The notes: a model not told the origin generated them from the sequence alone. A stretch of DNA of 64,000 nucleotides from Lachnospiraceae bacterium UBA7205 (GCA_002490665.1 DKUL01000057.1:62001-126000); one strand, 5' to 3'; counted from the first letter of the stretch, positions 49,172 through 59,016 are shown. Program-made: numbers and translations.

Positions 49172-50743
49172 TTAGCTGATGACCGCGCTGTGCCGCAAAA
49201 GATAGCTTCCGTCTGTCCTTGGCACTGCCTCCACATGCATGCTGCATGCGTTTTTGTGTTTCTCCACCAGGTAACGGTCGATATAGCCCTCCTGGCAGTC
49301 CCCTCTGTCGTATGCCTTGTAAATGCTGTCCCAGAGTTTTTTGTCCGTGATGATTAAGTCAAACGTTATGTTTTCCTCGTCCCTGTCTGCCATTGCGCCA
49401 AAGCATTCATTAAAGTAGTCGCCGATATTGTCAATATAATGCTCATCACCGCCGCCCCTTACCGTCAGTACCGTGATGGACTCTGTGTTGGTCGCAGTCG
49501 TCTGGTTTGTCGTGGTATTGGCTGTTCCTGTACTGGTTGTCGTGTTTGTACTGGTCGATGGTTTTGTTGTCGTGCCTGCAGATGGTTTTGTTGTATCCGC
49601 CGGCGGCGTCACGGATGGGTTTACCTCAAGACCACTGTACCGGTTGCCGTTACACGGCGGAAGGTAGATTGACAAATCCCTCCTCACATGGTCTGTCGCA
49701 TAGTCCGCATCCGAACAGTTAAAATAGTCATATGTGTTCGGATTGGTATCGTCCCATGTGCTGTCCACATTGTAGTAGCCATCATCAAGCTTCACAATAT
49801 TCCATGCATGGTTTTCTCCGGCATAACCAGTCACATAATAGCAGGGAATGTCAAGCTGCTGCAGCACATACTGCAATGCCCTCGCATATCCGGCGCATAC
49901 TGTCCTGCCATACACAAGCGCGCTGTAGGCGCTCTGGTTCATCGGCGCATTGGCATCATATTTTACTTTGCCAATCAGCGTATCATGCACAATTTTTTCC
50001 TTGTCGTAATCCGTGTAATTTCCATAAGTCTCATCGGTGATAAGCTTTGCCGCCGCCTCGAACTCGGACTTTGCCGCGTCAAGATTGTTTGCCGTCACAT
50101 TGAACACAAGCGTAATGTCAGCCACACTGCCCTTCGGGGTGTACTGGTACTTATACGCCGTGTCAACCCAGAATAATTCGGGATGGTCATTGACAACGGA
50201 TGTAAACGCATTCTTCAAGTCGTTCGCCGTAATATCCGTCACTGGCGCAAAATGCTTGTTCTGCGCATCCGCATTGGCATATATCTGCCGGTAGAGCGAC
50301 TTCTGCGTGTCGTTGAGCATCTCAAAATACGGATACATCTCCGCATCGAATGTCAGGCCGCTCCCCGTCTCACCCTTGCCAAGCTCCGCAGCGATCTCGT
50401 CTGCCTTGGTCTGTGTAATCTCCGTTCCTGTCGCCTTGACGGGTATATAGCCGGTCAGTCCTGCCACCTTTCCGGGAATATTGAGTTTTTCCTCCGCATT
50501 GTCCTGTGCACTCTCCGCCGAACGGGTATTTTCCGCCGCCGGAAGCTGTCCCAGCGTCACGGTAGTGTTCGCGGCAAGCGCCATCCTGTCAGGGACAGGA
50601 GCGGTCTTTTCCTCCGCATCAACCGTTATGGCTGCTCCTAATTTTACTGCAAGTTCCGGATTATAGTGGCATAGCGCAATAAAAAGAAGTATAAGCGCCA
50701 ATAAGCCACCGAATCCGTACAGTACCTTCTCTACTATACGCAT
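49172..50743 (-). CDS. Membrane-anchored transglutaminase-like protein
   Basis: 523 residues. An N-terminal helix (10-28) anchors it, with the rest outside. A helical region precedes a transglutaminase/peptidase core with the full triad: Cys283 (TVCAGYARAL), His312 (GENHAWN) and Asp327 (VDSTWDD). A Thr/Ser/Pro-rich linker (TTTKPSTSTNTTTSTG and more) leads to a C-terminal domain of about 90 residues of unknown fold. Such proteins in Clostridia are thought to process or cross-link wall or surface proteins. It is transcribed alone. Confidence 0.87.
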   Translation of the reverse strand: MRIVEKVLYGFGGLLALILLFIALCHYNPELAVKLGAAITVDAEEKTAPVPDRMALAANTTVTLGQLPAAENTRSAESAQDNAEEKLNIPGKVAGLTGYIPVKATGTEITQTKADEIAAELGKGETGSGLTFDAEMYPYFEMLNDTQKSLYRQIYANADAQNKHFAPVTDITANDLKNAFTSVVNDHPELFWVDTAYKYQYTPKGSVADITLVFNVTANNLDAAKSEFEAAAKLITDETYGNYTDYDKEKIVHDTLIGKVKYDANAPMNQSAYSALVYGRTVCAGYARALQYVLQQLDIPCYYVTGYAGENHAWNIVKLDDGYYNVDSTWDDTNPNTYDYFNCSDADYATDHVRRDLSIYLPPCNGNRYSGLEVNPSVTPPADTTKPSAGTTTKPSTSTNTTTSTGTANTTTNQTTATNTESITVLTVRGGGDEHYIDNIGDYFNECFGAMADRDEENITFDLIITDKKLWDSIYKAYDRGDCQEGYIDRYLVEKHKNACSMHVEAVPRTDGSYLLRHSAVIS

Positions 50744-50880
50744 ATCAGTAACCTCCTCGATTCTTATACTCCCCCATGAGCCCCTTCATAAACATCCCTG
50801 TTTGATATATTTAATTGGCGGCGCATCGGACAGCGCCTTTTATATGGTATTATTATAAAACGTAACCAGCCGTTTGTCAA

Positions 50881-50914
50881 CGAGACGGCTGAAAAAAAAC
50901 TTTTCCAGCCGTCT
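50881..50914. terminator. Hairpin between oleate hydratase and transglutaminase genes
   Basis: A perfect 10-base stem, GAGACGGCTG (50881-50890) with CAGCCGTCTC (50905-50914), is 8 bases past the oleate hydratase stop. There is no clear U-tract after it, so termination strength is uncertain. Confidence 0.65.
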
Positions 50915-50922
50915 CCCATTTT

Positions 50923-52887
50923 CTATTTCTTTTTCTGTATGATGTCGTGTTCTTCCAGCAGCTTCTCGATTACGGTTCCCTTCACTGCCTTCAAAAGAGG
51001 GAGCTTGAGCGCATTCAGAGGTCCCGGAAGCTCGATGTCAAGTGGTGATTTGCCGTCCATCAGTTTCACGGTGCTGTCAAGAAGCTCGCGGATGTCATAC
51101 ACGCTTCCCCACACCTCCGGCACGCCGCGGTCGACCTTTAACAGCCCGTATACCGCCTCCATCGCAGTCCGCACGGAGTACTCTGTCGTAAAGATGGTAT
51201 CTCTCGGCGTTTCGGCAAACTGCCCGAGAAATGCGAAATTGACGCAGCCGTCGGGAATGACATCCGGTCTGTCCCCTTTTCTTCTCGGCATGAAAAATGC
51301 CGTGATATATGGCATCATGGTAGGTACTGTCACAACCTCATCCTTTGCCAGTGCCGGGATGTCCTCAGCAGGAATGCCCAGATGATAGAGCCACTCCTGT
51401 GTAATCTCCTCACCGGTGCACTCCTTCATCGGCTTCTTCACGTAGTCGCCCTCCACGTCGGTAAAGAGACTGTACACCCAGACGCATACCTCATCCTTTT
51501 TCTGCTCCTTGAACTGCCCCTGCCTGTTGATTGTCCAGCTTAAAAGCCACTTGGAATCCATGCAGCTCACGATACCGCCGGTAACGACATTTCCGGTGCG
51601 CGGGTCACGCTTGCAAATCTTCTGAATCTGGTCAATAATCTGCTGGTTCGACGTGGTGACGGTCGCTGACTCCCAGTTTGTCTTTTCAATATCTGAGCAG
51701 AACTTTTCAGGGTGTCCAAAGGATGCATCCTGCGCCGCAATGTTTTTCCACAGGCTCCAGCAGCCGCTCGTCCTGACTTCCGCATTGCCGACCGGCGCAT
51801 GGGTATGGTCGCCATAGATGGTTCCCTCGGTACAGCTGCCGTTTGTGACAAACACAAGGTCATTTTCCGTGAGCGGAATCGCCGTCTCCTTGCCGCCTAC
51901 CCTGCACTCGATGGTCTTTGCAATCTTTTTGCCGTCATCTGTCTTATCAAATATGACATTGGTTACCTCGGTCTTGTACTGGAACGTGACGCCTGCCGCC
52001 TCAAGGTATTTGACCATTGGCAGAATCAGCGACTCATACTGGTTGTATTTCGTAAACTTGAGCGCGCTGAAATCCGGCAGTCCGCCGATATGGTGGATGA
52101 AGCGCTGGAAGTAGAGCTTCATCTCGAGTGCGCTGTGCCAGTTTTCAAATGCAAACATGGTTCTCCAGTACAGCCAGAACGTTGAATTGAATACCTCGTC
52201 GTCAAACACATCCTCGATAGTCTTGTCATACAGGTCTTCGTCCTTTGTCATGAAAAGCTTCATAATCTCCATGCAGCCCTTCTGGCTTAAATTGAACTTG
52301 CCGTCTGTATGCGCATCCTGCCCCTGCTTTACCGTTGCCCTGCACAGGGAATAATTCGGGTCTTTTTTGTTCAGCCAGTAATACTCGTCAAGCACCGATA
52401 CGCCCGGTGTCTCTATTGAGGGAATGCTGCGGAACAAATCCCACAGGCACTCGAAATGGTTCTCCATCTCGCGGCCGCCGCGCATTACATATCCCCTTGA
52501 CGGGTCATAGATGCCGTCGCATGCGCCGCCCGGCAAATCCATCGCCTCAAGTATGTGGATATGCTCGCCCTTCATCTGTCCGTCCCTTACGAGGAAGCAC
52601 GCCGCTGCCAGCGCGCCGAGTCCGCTCCCTACAATGTATGCCGACTTATCATCAACGCACTCGGGCTTTAAAGGGCGGGCAAAGGCTTCGTAATTACCAT
52701 TACTGTAGTATATTCCCTTGCTGTTTCGCTCGAATCTGCCGCGCTCCGTGTTGCGAAAGCTGCTTACCCGCTCGGCCACCTCCTTTTTGCGCGCCTCTTT
52801 TTTATTCTTTGATACAATTGCTGTCGCGCCTGCTGCCACTGCCGCTGCCGCCGCAACCCCGATTTTTACATGATTTTTGTTTGCCAT
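50923..52887 (-). CDS. ohyA: Oleate hydratase
   Basis: A 654-residue FAD enzyme that adds water to the cis-9 double bond of oleic acid, giving 10-hydroxystearate. The FAD loop reads YIVGSGLGALAAACFLVRDG, and the family blocks MRGGREMENHFECLWDLFRS, ALKFTKYNQYESLILPMVKY and FAETPRDTIFTTEYSVRTAM are present. An extra N-terminal stretch with an Ala-rich helix (GVAAAAAVAAGATAIVS) followed by Lys/Arg residues could tether it to the membrane. AAGGAG precedes the ATG. The promoter is overlapped by a TGACCAATGGTCA palindrome. The usual role is detoxification of unsaturated fatty acids. Confidence 0.94.
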   Translation of the reverse strand: MANKNHVKIGVAAAAAVAAGATAIVSKNKKEARKKEVAERVSSFRNTERGRFERNSKGIYYSNGNYEAFARPLKPECVDDKSAYIVGSGLGALAAACFLVRDGQMKGEHIHILEAMDLPGGACDGIYDPSRGYVMRGGREMENHFECLWDLFRSIPSIETPGVSVLDEYYWLNKKDPNYSLCRATVKQGQDAHTDGKFNLSQKGCMEIMKLFMTKDEDLYDKTIEDVFDDEVFNSTFWLYWRTMFAFENWHSALEMKLYFQRFIHHIGGLPDFSALKFTKYNQYESLILPMVKYLEAAGVTFQYKTEVTNVIFDKTDDGKKIAKTIECRVGGKETAIPLTENDLVFVTNGSCTEGTIYGDHTHAPVGNAEVRTSGCWSLWKNIAAQDASFGHPEKFCSDIEKTNWESATVTTSNQQIIDQIQKICKRDPRTGNVVTGGIVSCMDSKWLLSWTINRQGQFKEQKKDEVCVWVYSLFTDVEGDYVKKPMKECTGEEITQEWLYHLGIPAEDIPALAKDEVVTVPTMMPYITAFFMPRRKGDRPDVIPDGCVNFAFLGQFAETPRDTIFTTEYSVRTAMEAVYGLLKVDRGVPEVWGSVYDIRELLDSTVKLMDGKSPLDIELPGPLNALKLPLLKAVKGTVIEKLLEEHDIIQKKK

Positions 52888-52927
52888 TTTTTTCTCCTTT
52901 CCACTCTCGTTTCCGTGTGATAAGCAT

Positions 52928-52955
52928 AGTATATCACAAAATGACCAATGGTCAA
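52928..52955 (-). promoter_or_regulatory. Promoter and operator of oleate hydratase
   Basis: On the minus strand TTGACC (52950-52955), 16 bases, TATACT (52928-52933). The 6-1-6 palindrome TGACCA-A-TGGTCA (52942-52954) covers the -35 box and spacer. That is where a repressor, probably of TetR type, would act. No regulator gene is adjacent in this window. Confidence 0.7.
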
Positions 52956-53003
52956 TTCCTTTGGTGCTTTATTCATGCTTTTTTTAGAAAGGTTATAATT
53001 TGG

Positions 53004-53366
53004 TTATGATTCCTCCTCCTGCGCATAAACGATATCCTGTATCAGTTCCATTTCCAGCATTCCTGTGTCAAGCGGCATTGTCTGTTCCATTCCTTCCCCA
53101 GTCTCCCCGCATATTGCCGCAGTCCTGTCATGCACGAGAATGTTCTCCGTCCTGCCGCCCAGCGGAAGCGTTACCCCGCATTCCCCAGCCGTGCCTGTCT
53201 CGTCCGCCCATGCAGTTTTTATTCTGCCTGCGGGCGCCTTTCCCAATACCATTTTCCAGCATTTCGGAATGTCCAGCGCAAAAAATAACACTGCCGCAGC
53301 CATCCCACACAGACCCGCGGCAGCGAATAAAAAACGCGACACATTTACCATATCCTCTATACTCAT
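53004..53366 (-). CDS. Small membrane protein at the end of the Ser/Thr-kinase operon
   Basis: 120 residues from ATG 53366 (GGAG and AGGG just upstream; an in-frame ATG at 53387 is possible). One membrane helix (FLFAAAGLCGMAAAVLFFAL), then a cytoplasmic or outside tail rich in Gly, Thr and Glu ending AQEEES. No family recognised. It starts 31 bases after the kinase stop, so it is probably part of the same operon. Confidence 0.55.
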   Translation of the reverse strand: MSIEDMVNVSRFLFAAAGLCGMAAAVLFFALDIPKCWKMVLGKAPAGRIKTAWADETGTAGECGVTLPLGGRTENILVHDRTAAICGETGEGMEQTMPLDTGMLEMELIQDIVYAQEEES

Positions 53367-53397
53367 GATTCCCTGCTCCTGTAACATATTATTCACA

Positions 53398-55086
53398 TTA
53401 ATATTTTGTCTTATACGTCGCCCGCACCATCTTGTGCGCCCCATCGATAATCCAGCGGATTGATTCTATCTCTTTCCGGACAGCGCCCGTTGCCCCCTGC
53501 TCCATCTCCTGCAAATCCTCCTCTATTTCGCCAAGCACCGAGACAATCTCCCCATGCGCCACGCCGTCCTCCCTGAAATATCCCGCATACTCGACAACCC
53601 TTGACGCAATTTCCCTGTATATGCGCAGCGTGATAATCTCCCTGTCGGGCTGTGCGTCGTTCAATGCCTTTAATTCCGTAAGGCTGTGCCAGTACGCTCC
53701 ATATAGCGTGGCATCCGTACCATCTATCTGCGCGGCAATCACATTTTTGTAGAATGTGCCAAGCTCCACGTACAGCCTGCATCTCTGGTACTCTGCCGTC
53801 TTTGTGTCGTCATCCGCATAGCCATTCATGGCGGACTGAAACCAGCTGACTGCCCGCGACTGCCTGTTCTCCTCATGTTCATAGTAATACCAGTAGGCAT
53901 TCCCCATCTCATAGCAGAAATCGGCATACGCCTTCGGATTCCTTTTCTGGAACTGCTGCAGGTACTTGTTCGTGCTGATGCCCAGTCTCAGAACCATCTC
54001 CTCCTCCGCGTCACTAAATATGCCGTCCTCGACGGCTTTTTTGTAAAACGCGTGGTATGCCTCCCCCCTTTCCGCATCCACGGCAACCGCATCCATATAC
54101 AGCCTGCACGCCGCATCGGAGTCCGGCGACATCGCTGCCATCTGGATGAAATTCCGGTACGCGTCGCCCTGCTCCCTTCCTGCCGCGGCGGAAAATCCCA
54201 TCCCTCCGGCTGCGCACAAAAGGGCGAGCGCGGCTGCCGCCCCAAACAGCCCAAGCCTTCCGCGGTATCTGCGCTGTGCCTGCGTCTCCAGGTCGTGGTA
54301 GTGCGCAAGGTCATAGCGCAGCTCCCCGGCTGTCTGGTATCGCTCATCCGGATTCTGCCGGGTGCATTTGGCTATAATCCGGGCAAGGCCTGTCGAAAGC
54401 TGCTCATTCCACCTGGTAATCGGACAGATTTCGTAGGGCGGCTCTGCCGGATTGTGCCCTGTCACCAGATGGTACAGTGTCGTTCCCAGACAATAGATGT
54501 CGGTGCGGGCATCCGTCTGCCCCATGCCGCCAAACTGTTCCGGAGCCGCATAGCCTTTGGTTCCCAGACAGACCGTGTCTGCCACGTTTTTCTCCTTAAA
54601 CTCGCGTGCCGTGCCAAAGTCAATCAACACTACGCGCCCATCTGATTTGAGCATGATATTCGAGGGCTTCATATCCCTGTAAATCACCGGAACCGGCCTT
54701 GTATGCAGATAGTCCAGCACATCACACAGCTGTAAGGCCCAGTCAGCCACCTGTTCCTGTGGCTGTGCGCCTTCCTCTGCGAGAAGCCTCTCAAGCGTGT
54801 TCCCTTCTATATAATCCATAACAATGAGAAAATTTTCATCGGAGTCGATGACATCAATGATACTTGGAAGATTTGGATGGCTCAGCTTTTTCAGTAAATC
54901 TGTCTCCATAATGAGACTCTGCCGCAGCAGGTCAAAATCCCTGCTGACCGATTTTCGGACTTCCTTGACTGCCCATGGCTTGTTTGCCTTTTCGTTTATC
55001 GCAAGGTAGACATTGCTCATGCCGCCATGCCCGATTGCATTCAGTATTTTATATTTTCCGTCGATGACGGAGCCGATTTTTAACAT
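53398..55086 (-). CDS. Membrane-anchored Ser/Thr protein kinase
   Basis: 562 residues. The kinase domain (about 10-270) has the Gly loop GHGGMSNVY, Lys41 (AVKEV), catalytic YRDMKPSN with Asp138 (Tyr replaces the usual His) and IDFGTA with Asp156. GTKGYAAPEQF is also present. One membrane helix (about 285-305, GLFGAAAALALLCAAGGMGF) follows. The outer part of about 255 residues is helical and TPR-like and has no PASTA repeats, so it differs from PknB/PrkC wall sensors. It follows PP2C and FHA genes, its phosphatase and phospho-threonine reader. Confidence 0.93.
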   Translation of the reverse strand: MLKIGSVIDGKYKILNAIGHGGMSNVYLAINEKANKPWAVKEVRKSVSRDFDLLRQSLIMETDLLKKLSHPNLPSIIDVIDSDENFLIVMDYIEGNTLERLLAEEGAQPQEQVADWALQLCDVLDYLHTRPVPVIYRDMKPSNIMLKSDGRVVLIDFGTAREFKEKNVADTVCLGTKGYAAPEQFGGMGQTDARTDIYCLGTTLYHLVTGHNPAEPPYEICPITRWNEQLSTGLARIIAKCTRQNPDERYQTAGELRYDLAHYHDLETQAQRRYRGRLGLFGAAAALALLCAAGGMGFSAAAGREQGDAYRNFIQMAAMSPDSDAACRLYMDAVAVDAERGEAYHAFYKKAVEDGIFSDAEEEMVLRLGISTNKYLQQFQKRNPKAYADFCYEMGNAYWYYYEHEENRQSRAVSWFQSAMNGYADDDTKTAEYQRCRLYVELGTFYKNVIAAQIDGTDATLYGAYWHSLTELKALNDAQPDREIITLRIYREIASRVVEYAGYFREDGVAHGEIVSVLGEIEEDLQEMEQGATGAVRKEIESIRWIIDGAHKMVRATYKTKY

Positions 55087-55172
55087 GTTTATTTTCCTAA
55101 CTTGTACAATTTTTATGCCAGAATGTTATGCCAGAATGTGAAACTCACAGCATATTTCATACGGCGCCACCC

Positions 55173-55982
55173 TCATGTGTTGACTGCCTTGGCAAGAATT
55201 GCCGAAATATTATCGCGCTCCCCCCGCTCCTTGTTCATGCCAATCAGGTAGCGCAGCTGCTCATTCATGATGTGGGAATTTTCCAGCCTTTTCTCCACAC
55301 GCCAGTCCATGTCCTCAAATGCAGTATGGCAGTACGCATACACCTCGGCATCTGTCAGGTTATGCCGGAACCCGTCCGAGCATAGCAGAAAACTGTCGCC
55401 CGCGTACAAATCCCCCTGCAGAAAGTCAGGCTTCACGCTGTTTACTGTGCCGATGCACTGCAAAAGGACATTTCTGCGCGCGTCATTTTCTGCCTGTTCC
55501 GGTGTCATATGGCCAAGCGCAACCTCACGCGCCACATAGGTCTGGTCTGCCGTCAGCTGCTCCATCCCATTCCCCATGACATAGACACGGCAGTCCCCTA
55601 TATGCGAGATATAATAGCGTCCGTCGAGCAGAAGCATTGCCGTCAGCGTCGTTCCCATCGTGGCGCCGTGCCCCTTGCCATAGTCCATAATTCTCGTATT
55701 GCACGCATTCGCCATCTGGTGCCAAATCCGTTCCAGGGCGCTCTCTGAAAATCCCTTTGCCAGAAAATATGGAAATTCCCTCAAAAACCACTGTTCATAG
55801 GCGCGCACCACTACCGCGCTCGCCACTTCCCCCTGTTCCAGGCCTCCCATGCCGTCACACAGAACCGCAAACGCGGCCTCGCCGTAGTTCGTATTTGCAA
55901 CCTTTACCGTAAGACTATCCTGGTTGACAGGTTTTACAGTCCCGGCATCCGTCTGTGCTGCCACTGTATAATGCCATTCCAT
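55173..55982 (-). CDS. PP2C-type Ser/Thr phosphatase
   Basis: 269 residues from ATG 55982. The metal-binding motifs are VNQDS, VLCDGMGGLEQGEVAS, GTTLTAM, YISHIGDCRVYV, LLCSDGFRHNLTD and DNISAILAK, which together give the complete PPM active site. There is no membrane span. It lies between the FHA protein and the kinase. It should reverse phosphorylation by the kinase. Confidence 0.93.
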   Translation of the reverse strand: MEWHYTVAAQTDAGTVKPVNQDSLTVKVANTNYGEAAFAVLCDGMGGLEQGEVASAVVVRAYEQWFLREFPYFLAKGFSESALERIWHQMANACNTRIMDYGKGHGATMGTTLTAMLLLDGRYYISHIGDCRVYVMGNGMEQLTADQTYVAREVALGHMTPEQAENDARRNVLLQCIGTVNSVKPDFLQGDLYAGDSFLLCSDGFRHNLTDAEVYAYCHTAFEDMDWRVEKRLENSHIMNEQLRYLIGMNKERGERDNISAILAKAVNT

Positions 55983-56008
55983 ATGCCATACCCCTACCAT
56001 GCCCGTTT

Positions 56009-57277
56009 TTATTTTGTCAGGCTCCTGAATTCAAAAACATCATCCGCAAGCTGCATCAGGCATCCATCCTCCAGTTTCCAGTACTCGCCCGGTTCCAGCT
56101 TCCTGCCGTTTATGAACGTGTGGTTGAGCGAACCTTTGTCCACCAGATAAAAGCCGTCCGGCTTTTGCACGATATCCGCATGGTTCCTGCTCACCGCGGG
56201 ATTATCCTTAATGCAGTAATCCACATACGATGCATCCTTGCCCATCTTAAACAGGCTGCGGTTAATCACAACCTTTTCCCCCGTGCGCTTGCGTATAATA
56301 TACGTGACAGCGTCCGCTTTTCCAAGCGCCTTTGTGCGCTGCCGCAGTTCCAGGCTGTCCTTTGCGTTTTTCTTAAGGCCGTCAAACTCCTCCGTACTGC
56401 CATAGGCGCCTTCTTCCACCGCCGCCTGTGGTTTTGCTTCCCCTGACAGGCCGGCCAGCAGCGTATCGCAAAGCTTCCGAATCTCCGCAAGGCACTGCCT
56501 GATGTCCTTGCCCTGCTCGCTTTTCGTCGGAATATATGGCATCAGTACCGTTTCACCGGATTTGTCCACGTACATTTCCTTCGGATCCAGCAAAAGCCTG
56601 TCCGCAGAAAGCATATATTCCTCAAGGCTGAGCGCGGCCGCAATCATATCCGCAAAGAAACGCAGCAGCTGCTCCTTGCCCTTTACACTGTTGTTCTCAT
56701 AAATATAATCACACAGTCTCTTCTTCCCTGTGACGCGGATTCTCCACGCGCCATCCCTGTATTCTGCCTCAAGAAGCCCTTTTATCCTGTTTCCCGACAG
56801 CATTCTGACAGCAAGCCCGTCGACCAGTTCCTGCTTAATCTGACAGACGCGGTATGTCTCGCCGTTGTCCGTCACACTCTCCATCCGGAAGTCCTCATGT
56901 TCCTCTGCACACGCCTCTACAGGTTCTGCCTCGTCGTCCCCCGCATCCGTACCGGATTCACACAGCTTTATCATCTGCCTGTATATCTGCTCCATGCTCT
57001 GGTATTTGCCAATATGGCGCTCGTCACTGTCATCGTTCTCCGTCAAATATCCGATTACCGTGCGGGATGGAATTTCATCCTTTCTGATATCGGTATTCTC
57101 GACACCATCCCCCAGAAACAGGGCATCATACTCCACCGCCTTGATATCAACGGCATCAAGTCCAAAACCGCCGTCCTTTACGTTGATCTCGAAGCTTTCC
57201 CTATGATGTTCCTTCAGGAAGCCGACAAGACGCCAAAGATAATTCTCATCACGCTCCAATATTCCTATTCTGTACAT
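56009..57277 (-). CDS. FHA-domain protein with DUF6382-like middle region
   Basis: 422 residues. The N-terminal 110 residues begin like a receiver domain (MYRIGILERDENYLWRLVGF) but lack a clear phospho-acceptor. The middle (about 145-290) resembles the DUF6382 region seen before FHA domains in Firmicutes. The C-terminal FHA domain (about 325-415) has the signature KMGKDAS, NPAVSRNHADI and GSLNHTFINGRKL for binding phosphothreonine. It is 26 bases upstream of PP2C. It is probably the reader of the kinase signal. Confidence 0.88.
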   Translation of the reverse strand: MYRIGILERDENYLWRLVGFLKEHHRESFEINVKDGGFGLDAVDIKAVEYDALFLGDGVENTDIRKDEIPSRTVIGYLTENDDSDERHIGKYQSMEQIYRQMIKLCESGTDAGDDEAEPVEACAEEHEDFRMESVTDNGETYRVCQIKQELVDGLAVRMLSGNRIKGLLEAEYRDGAWRIRVTGKKRLCDYIYENNSVKGKEQLLRFFADMIAAALSLEEYMLSADRLLLDPKEMYVDKSGETVLMPYIPTKSEQGKDIRQCLAEIRKLCDTLLAGLSGEAKPQAAVEEGAYGSTEEFDGLKKNAKDSLELRQRTKALGKADAVTYIIRKRTGEKVVINRSLFKMGKDASYVDYCIKDNPAVSRNHADIVQKPDGFYLVDKGSLNHTFINGRKLEPGEYWKLEDGCLMQLADDVFEFRSLTK

Positions 57278-57294
57278 TCTATGCCAACACCTTC

Positions 57295-58464
57295 CTAATA
57301 AAAGATATGTCCGCCAATTCTTATGCCCTCAAGCCCTGGTATCGGAGTCCTAAAGTAAACACACTGTCCTACATTTGTCGCACCGCTCATCGCCTCGTCT
57401 GCCGCCTGATAGCAGCTTGCCGTCGCGGAATCGTTTGCGAGCGCCAGTGCCAGCCGTCCGCTTGCCACCGGGGAAAACTGCTTTTTCTGATAGACGACGC
57501 CCACCACGGTATTCGGGTACACGGAACTGAGCACCCTGTTAATGACCACTGCGCCCACAGCAACCTGCCCCGCATATGGCTCCGCGCCCGCCTCGCAGTA
57601 TATGATGTTTGCCATCAGCTTGCGGTCGCCTTCCTCAAACGTGACCTCCGATATGTCGCGCCATTTTGACTTTGCCGCAAGGCGCGATTTTGCCAGCTCC
57701 TCCTCGTACTGCTTCTGCAATGCCGCGATATCCTGCTCCTGCTCGCTAATCATGGATTCAAGCGCGTCAATCGTCGCCTCCGCATCCGCAATCTGGTTGG
57801 AATACTGTGCCACGTTCGCAGATGTCTGACTGACAAGACTTGATACTTTTCCTTTCTCTACCTCGACCTCCGCCTTCAGCTCATTGAGCGCCACAAGCTC
57901 CTCCTCGAGCAGCGCCTTTGTCTCCTCGACATGCTTTCTGGTCTGTGTAAACTGCTTCAGCATTTTCTGGTCATACTGGTTAATGCGGTCAATATAGTCG
58001 CTTTTGTTCAGGAAATCCGAAAAATTGGTGGCAGAAAACAGGATATTCAGGTAGCTGTCGCTCCCTCCCTGTTCATACATTGCCTTGATGCGCACTTTCA
58101 TGTTGGCATACTGTTCGTCCTGTATACGGACAGCCTCCTCAAGCTCTTCCTCCGTCTGCGCAATCAGCGTTTCTTTTGCCGCAATGTCTGCCTCAATCCC
58201 TTCAAGCTTTGTACTCACGTCCGCAAGGTCGTCATTGAGCGTACTAAGCTGTCCCAGCAGCGAATTTTTTGTAATCTGCAAAGACTCTTTCCTGTCCTCG
58301 GTGTCCTCTTTTGCATCCTCCGTTCTTTCCTTCTCTGCCTTTGCCTTTTGCAGCCGCTCCAGTGTTGTCTCAGCATATACCGGTCTCGACATACTCGCGG
58401 CGGACAGCACAGCAAGCACCGCTGCAAGCATCACTGCCGCCGGCCGTTTATATGACGCTTTCAT
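57295..58464 (-). CDS. Secreted cell-wall hydrolase: coiled coil plus SleB-type domain
   Basis: 389 residues. A signal peptide (ending PVYAE) is followed by a long coiled coil (about 35-260, PcsB/CwlO-like) and a C-terminal Hydrolase_2 domain. The catalytic Glu is in IIYCEAGAEPYAGQVAVGAV, and VVNRVLSS-like VVINRVLSSVYPNTV follows. This fold cuts peptidoglycan glycan strands. The coiled coil is usually the regulatory arm bound by FtsEX-like partners. It sits 17 bases before the FHA gene, so kinase signalling and wall cutting are in one transcript. Confidence 0.9.
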   Translation of the reverse strand: MKASYKRPAAVMLAAVLAVLSAASMSRPVYAETTLERLQKAKAEKERTEDAKEDTEDRKESLQITKNSLLGQLSTLNDDLADVSTKLEGIEADIAAKETLIAQTEEELEEAVRIQDEQYANMKVRIKAMYEQGGSDSYLNILFSATNFSDFLNKSDYIDRINQYDQKMLKQFTQTRKHVEETKALLEEELVALNELKAEVEVEKGKVSSLVSQTSANVAQYSNQIADAEATIDALESMISEQEQDIAALQKQYEEELAKSRLAAKSKWRDISEVTFEEGDRKLMANIIYCEAGAEPYAGQVAVGAVVINRVLSSVYPNTVVGVVYQKKQFSPVASGRLALALANDSATASCYQAADEAMSGATNVGQCVYFRTPIPGLEGIRIGGHIFY

Positions 58465-58500
58465 GAATTCCTCTAACCCTCCACGCTATATTTTCTGCCT

Positions 58501-58950
58501 TTATTTCATTGTTTCTTCTTCCAATGCCCGGATTGCCGCAACCCTCCTGCGGTGCTTTTCCTCTCCCGGAAACGTTGTGTTCAAAAATGTGTCCACGATT
58601 GCAAGTCCGAGGTTGGTTCCCACAATCCCGCCGCCAAGCGCAAGCACATTTGCGTCGTTGTGCTCCCGCGTCAGTTTCGCGGACAGGGTATCCGAACACA
58701 GCGCACAGCGCACGCCCCTGACTTTATTCGCCGTGATGGATATGCCGATTCCTGTCGTACAGACCACGATTCCGCGCTCACATTCGCCTGACGCGACAGC
58801 CTTCGCAACTGCCTGCCCAAATGCCGGATAATCGCAGGAATCTTTTCCGTAACAGCCAAAATCCTTATACTCCATATTGTTCTCTTTGAGATAATTTAAA
58901 ATCTCCTGCTTCAAATCATACCCGCCATGGTCACTTCCAATTGCAATCAT
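58501..58950 (-). CDS. rpiB: Ribose-5-phosphate isomerase B
   Basis: 149 residues from ATG 58950, 5 bases past GGAGG; MEVNM offers an in-frame ATG at 58962 that overlaps the ribosome site. The N-terminus is IAIGSDHGGYDLKQEILNYL, the active-site stretch VVCTTGIGISITANKVRGVR includes the catalytic Cys, and LTREHNDANVLALGG follows. It interconverts ribose and ribulose 5-phosphates. An ATTCCG/CGGAAT mini-hairpin lies just before its ribosome site. Confidence 0.95.
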   Translation of the reverse strand: MIAIGSDHGGYDLKQEILNYLKENNMEYKDFGCYGKDSCDYPAFGQAVAKAVASGECERGIVVCTTGIGISITANKVRGVRCALCSDTLSAKLTREHNDANVLALGGGIVGTNLGLAIVDTFLNTTFPGEEKHRRRVAAIRALEEETMK

Positions 58951-59016
58951 ATTAACCTCCATAATTCCGTTCTGCGGAATCTCAAATCGTTATGAAAAAT
59001 ACCGTACTTTGGCATT

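Noticed and set aside
53875..54645. 256-codon plus-strand ORF opposite the Ser/Thr kinase
   Set aside because: Antisense shadow with Cys/Arg/His-rich noise composition.
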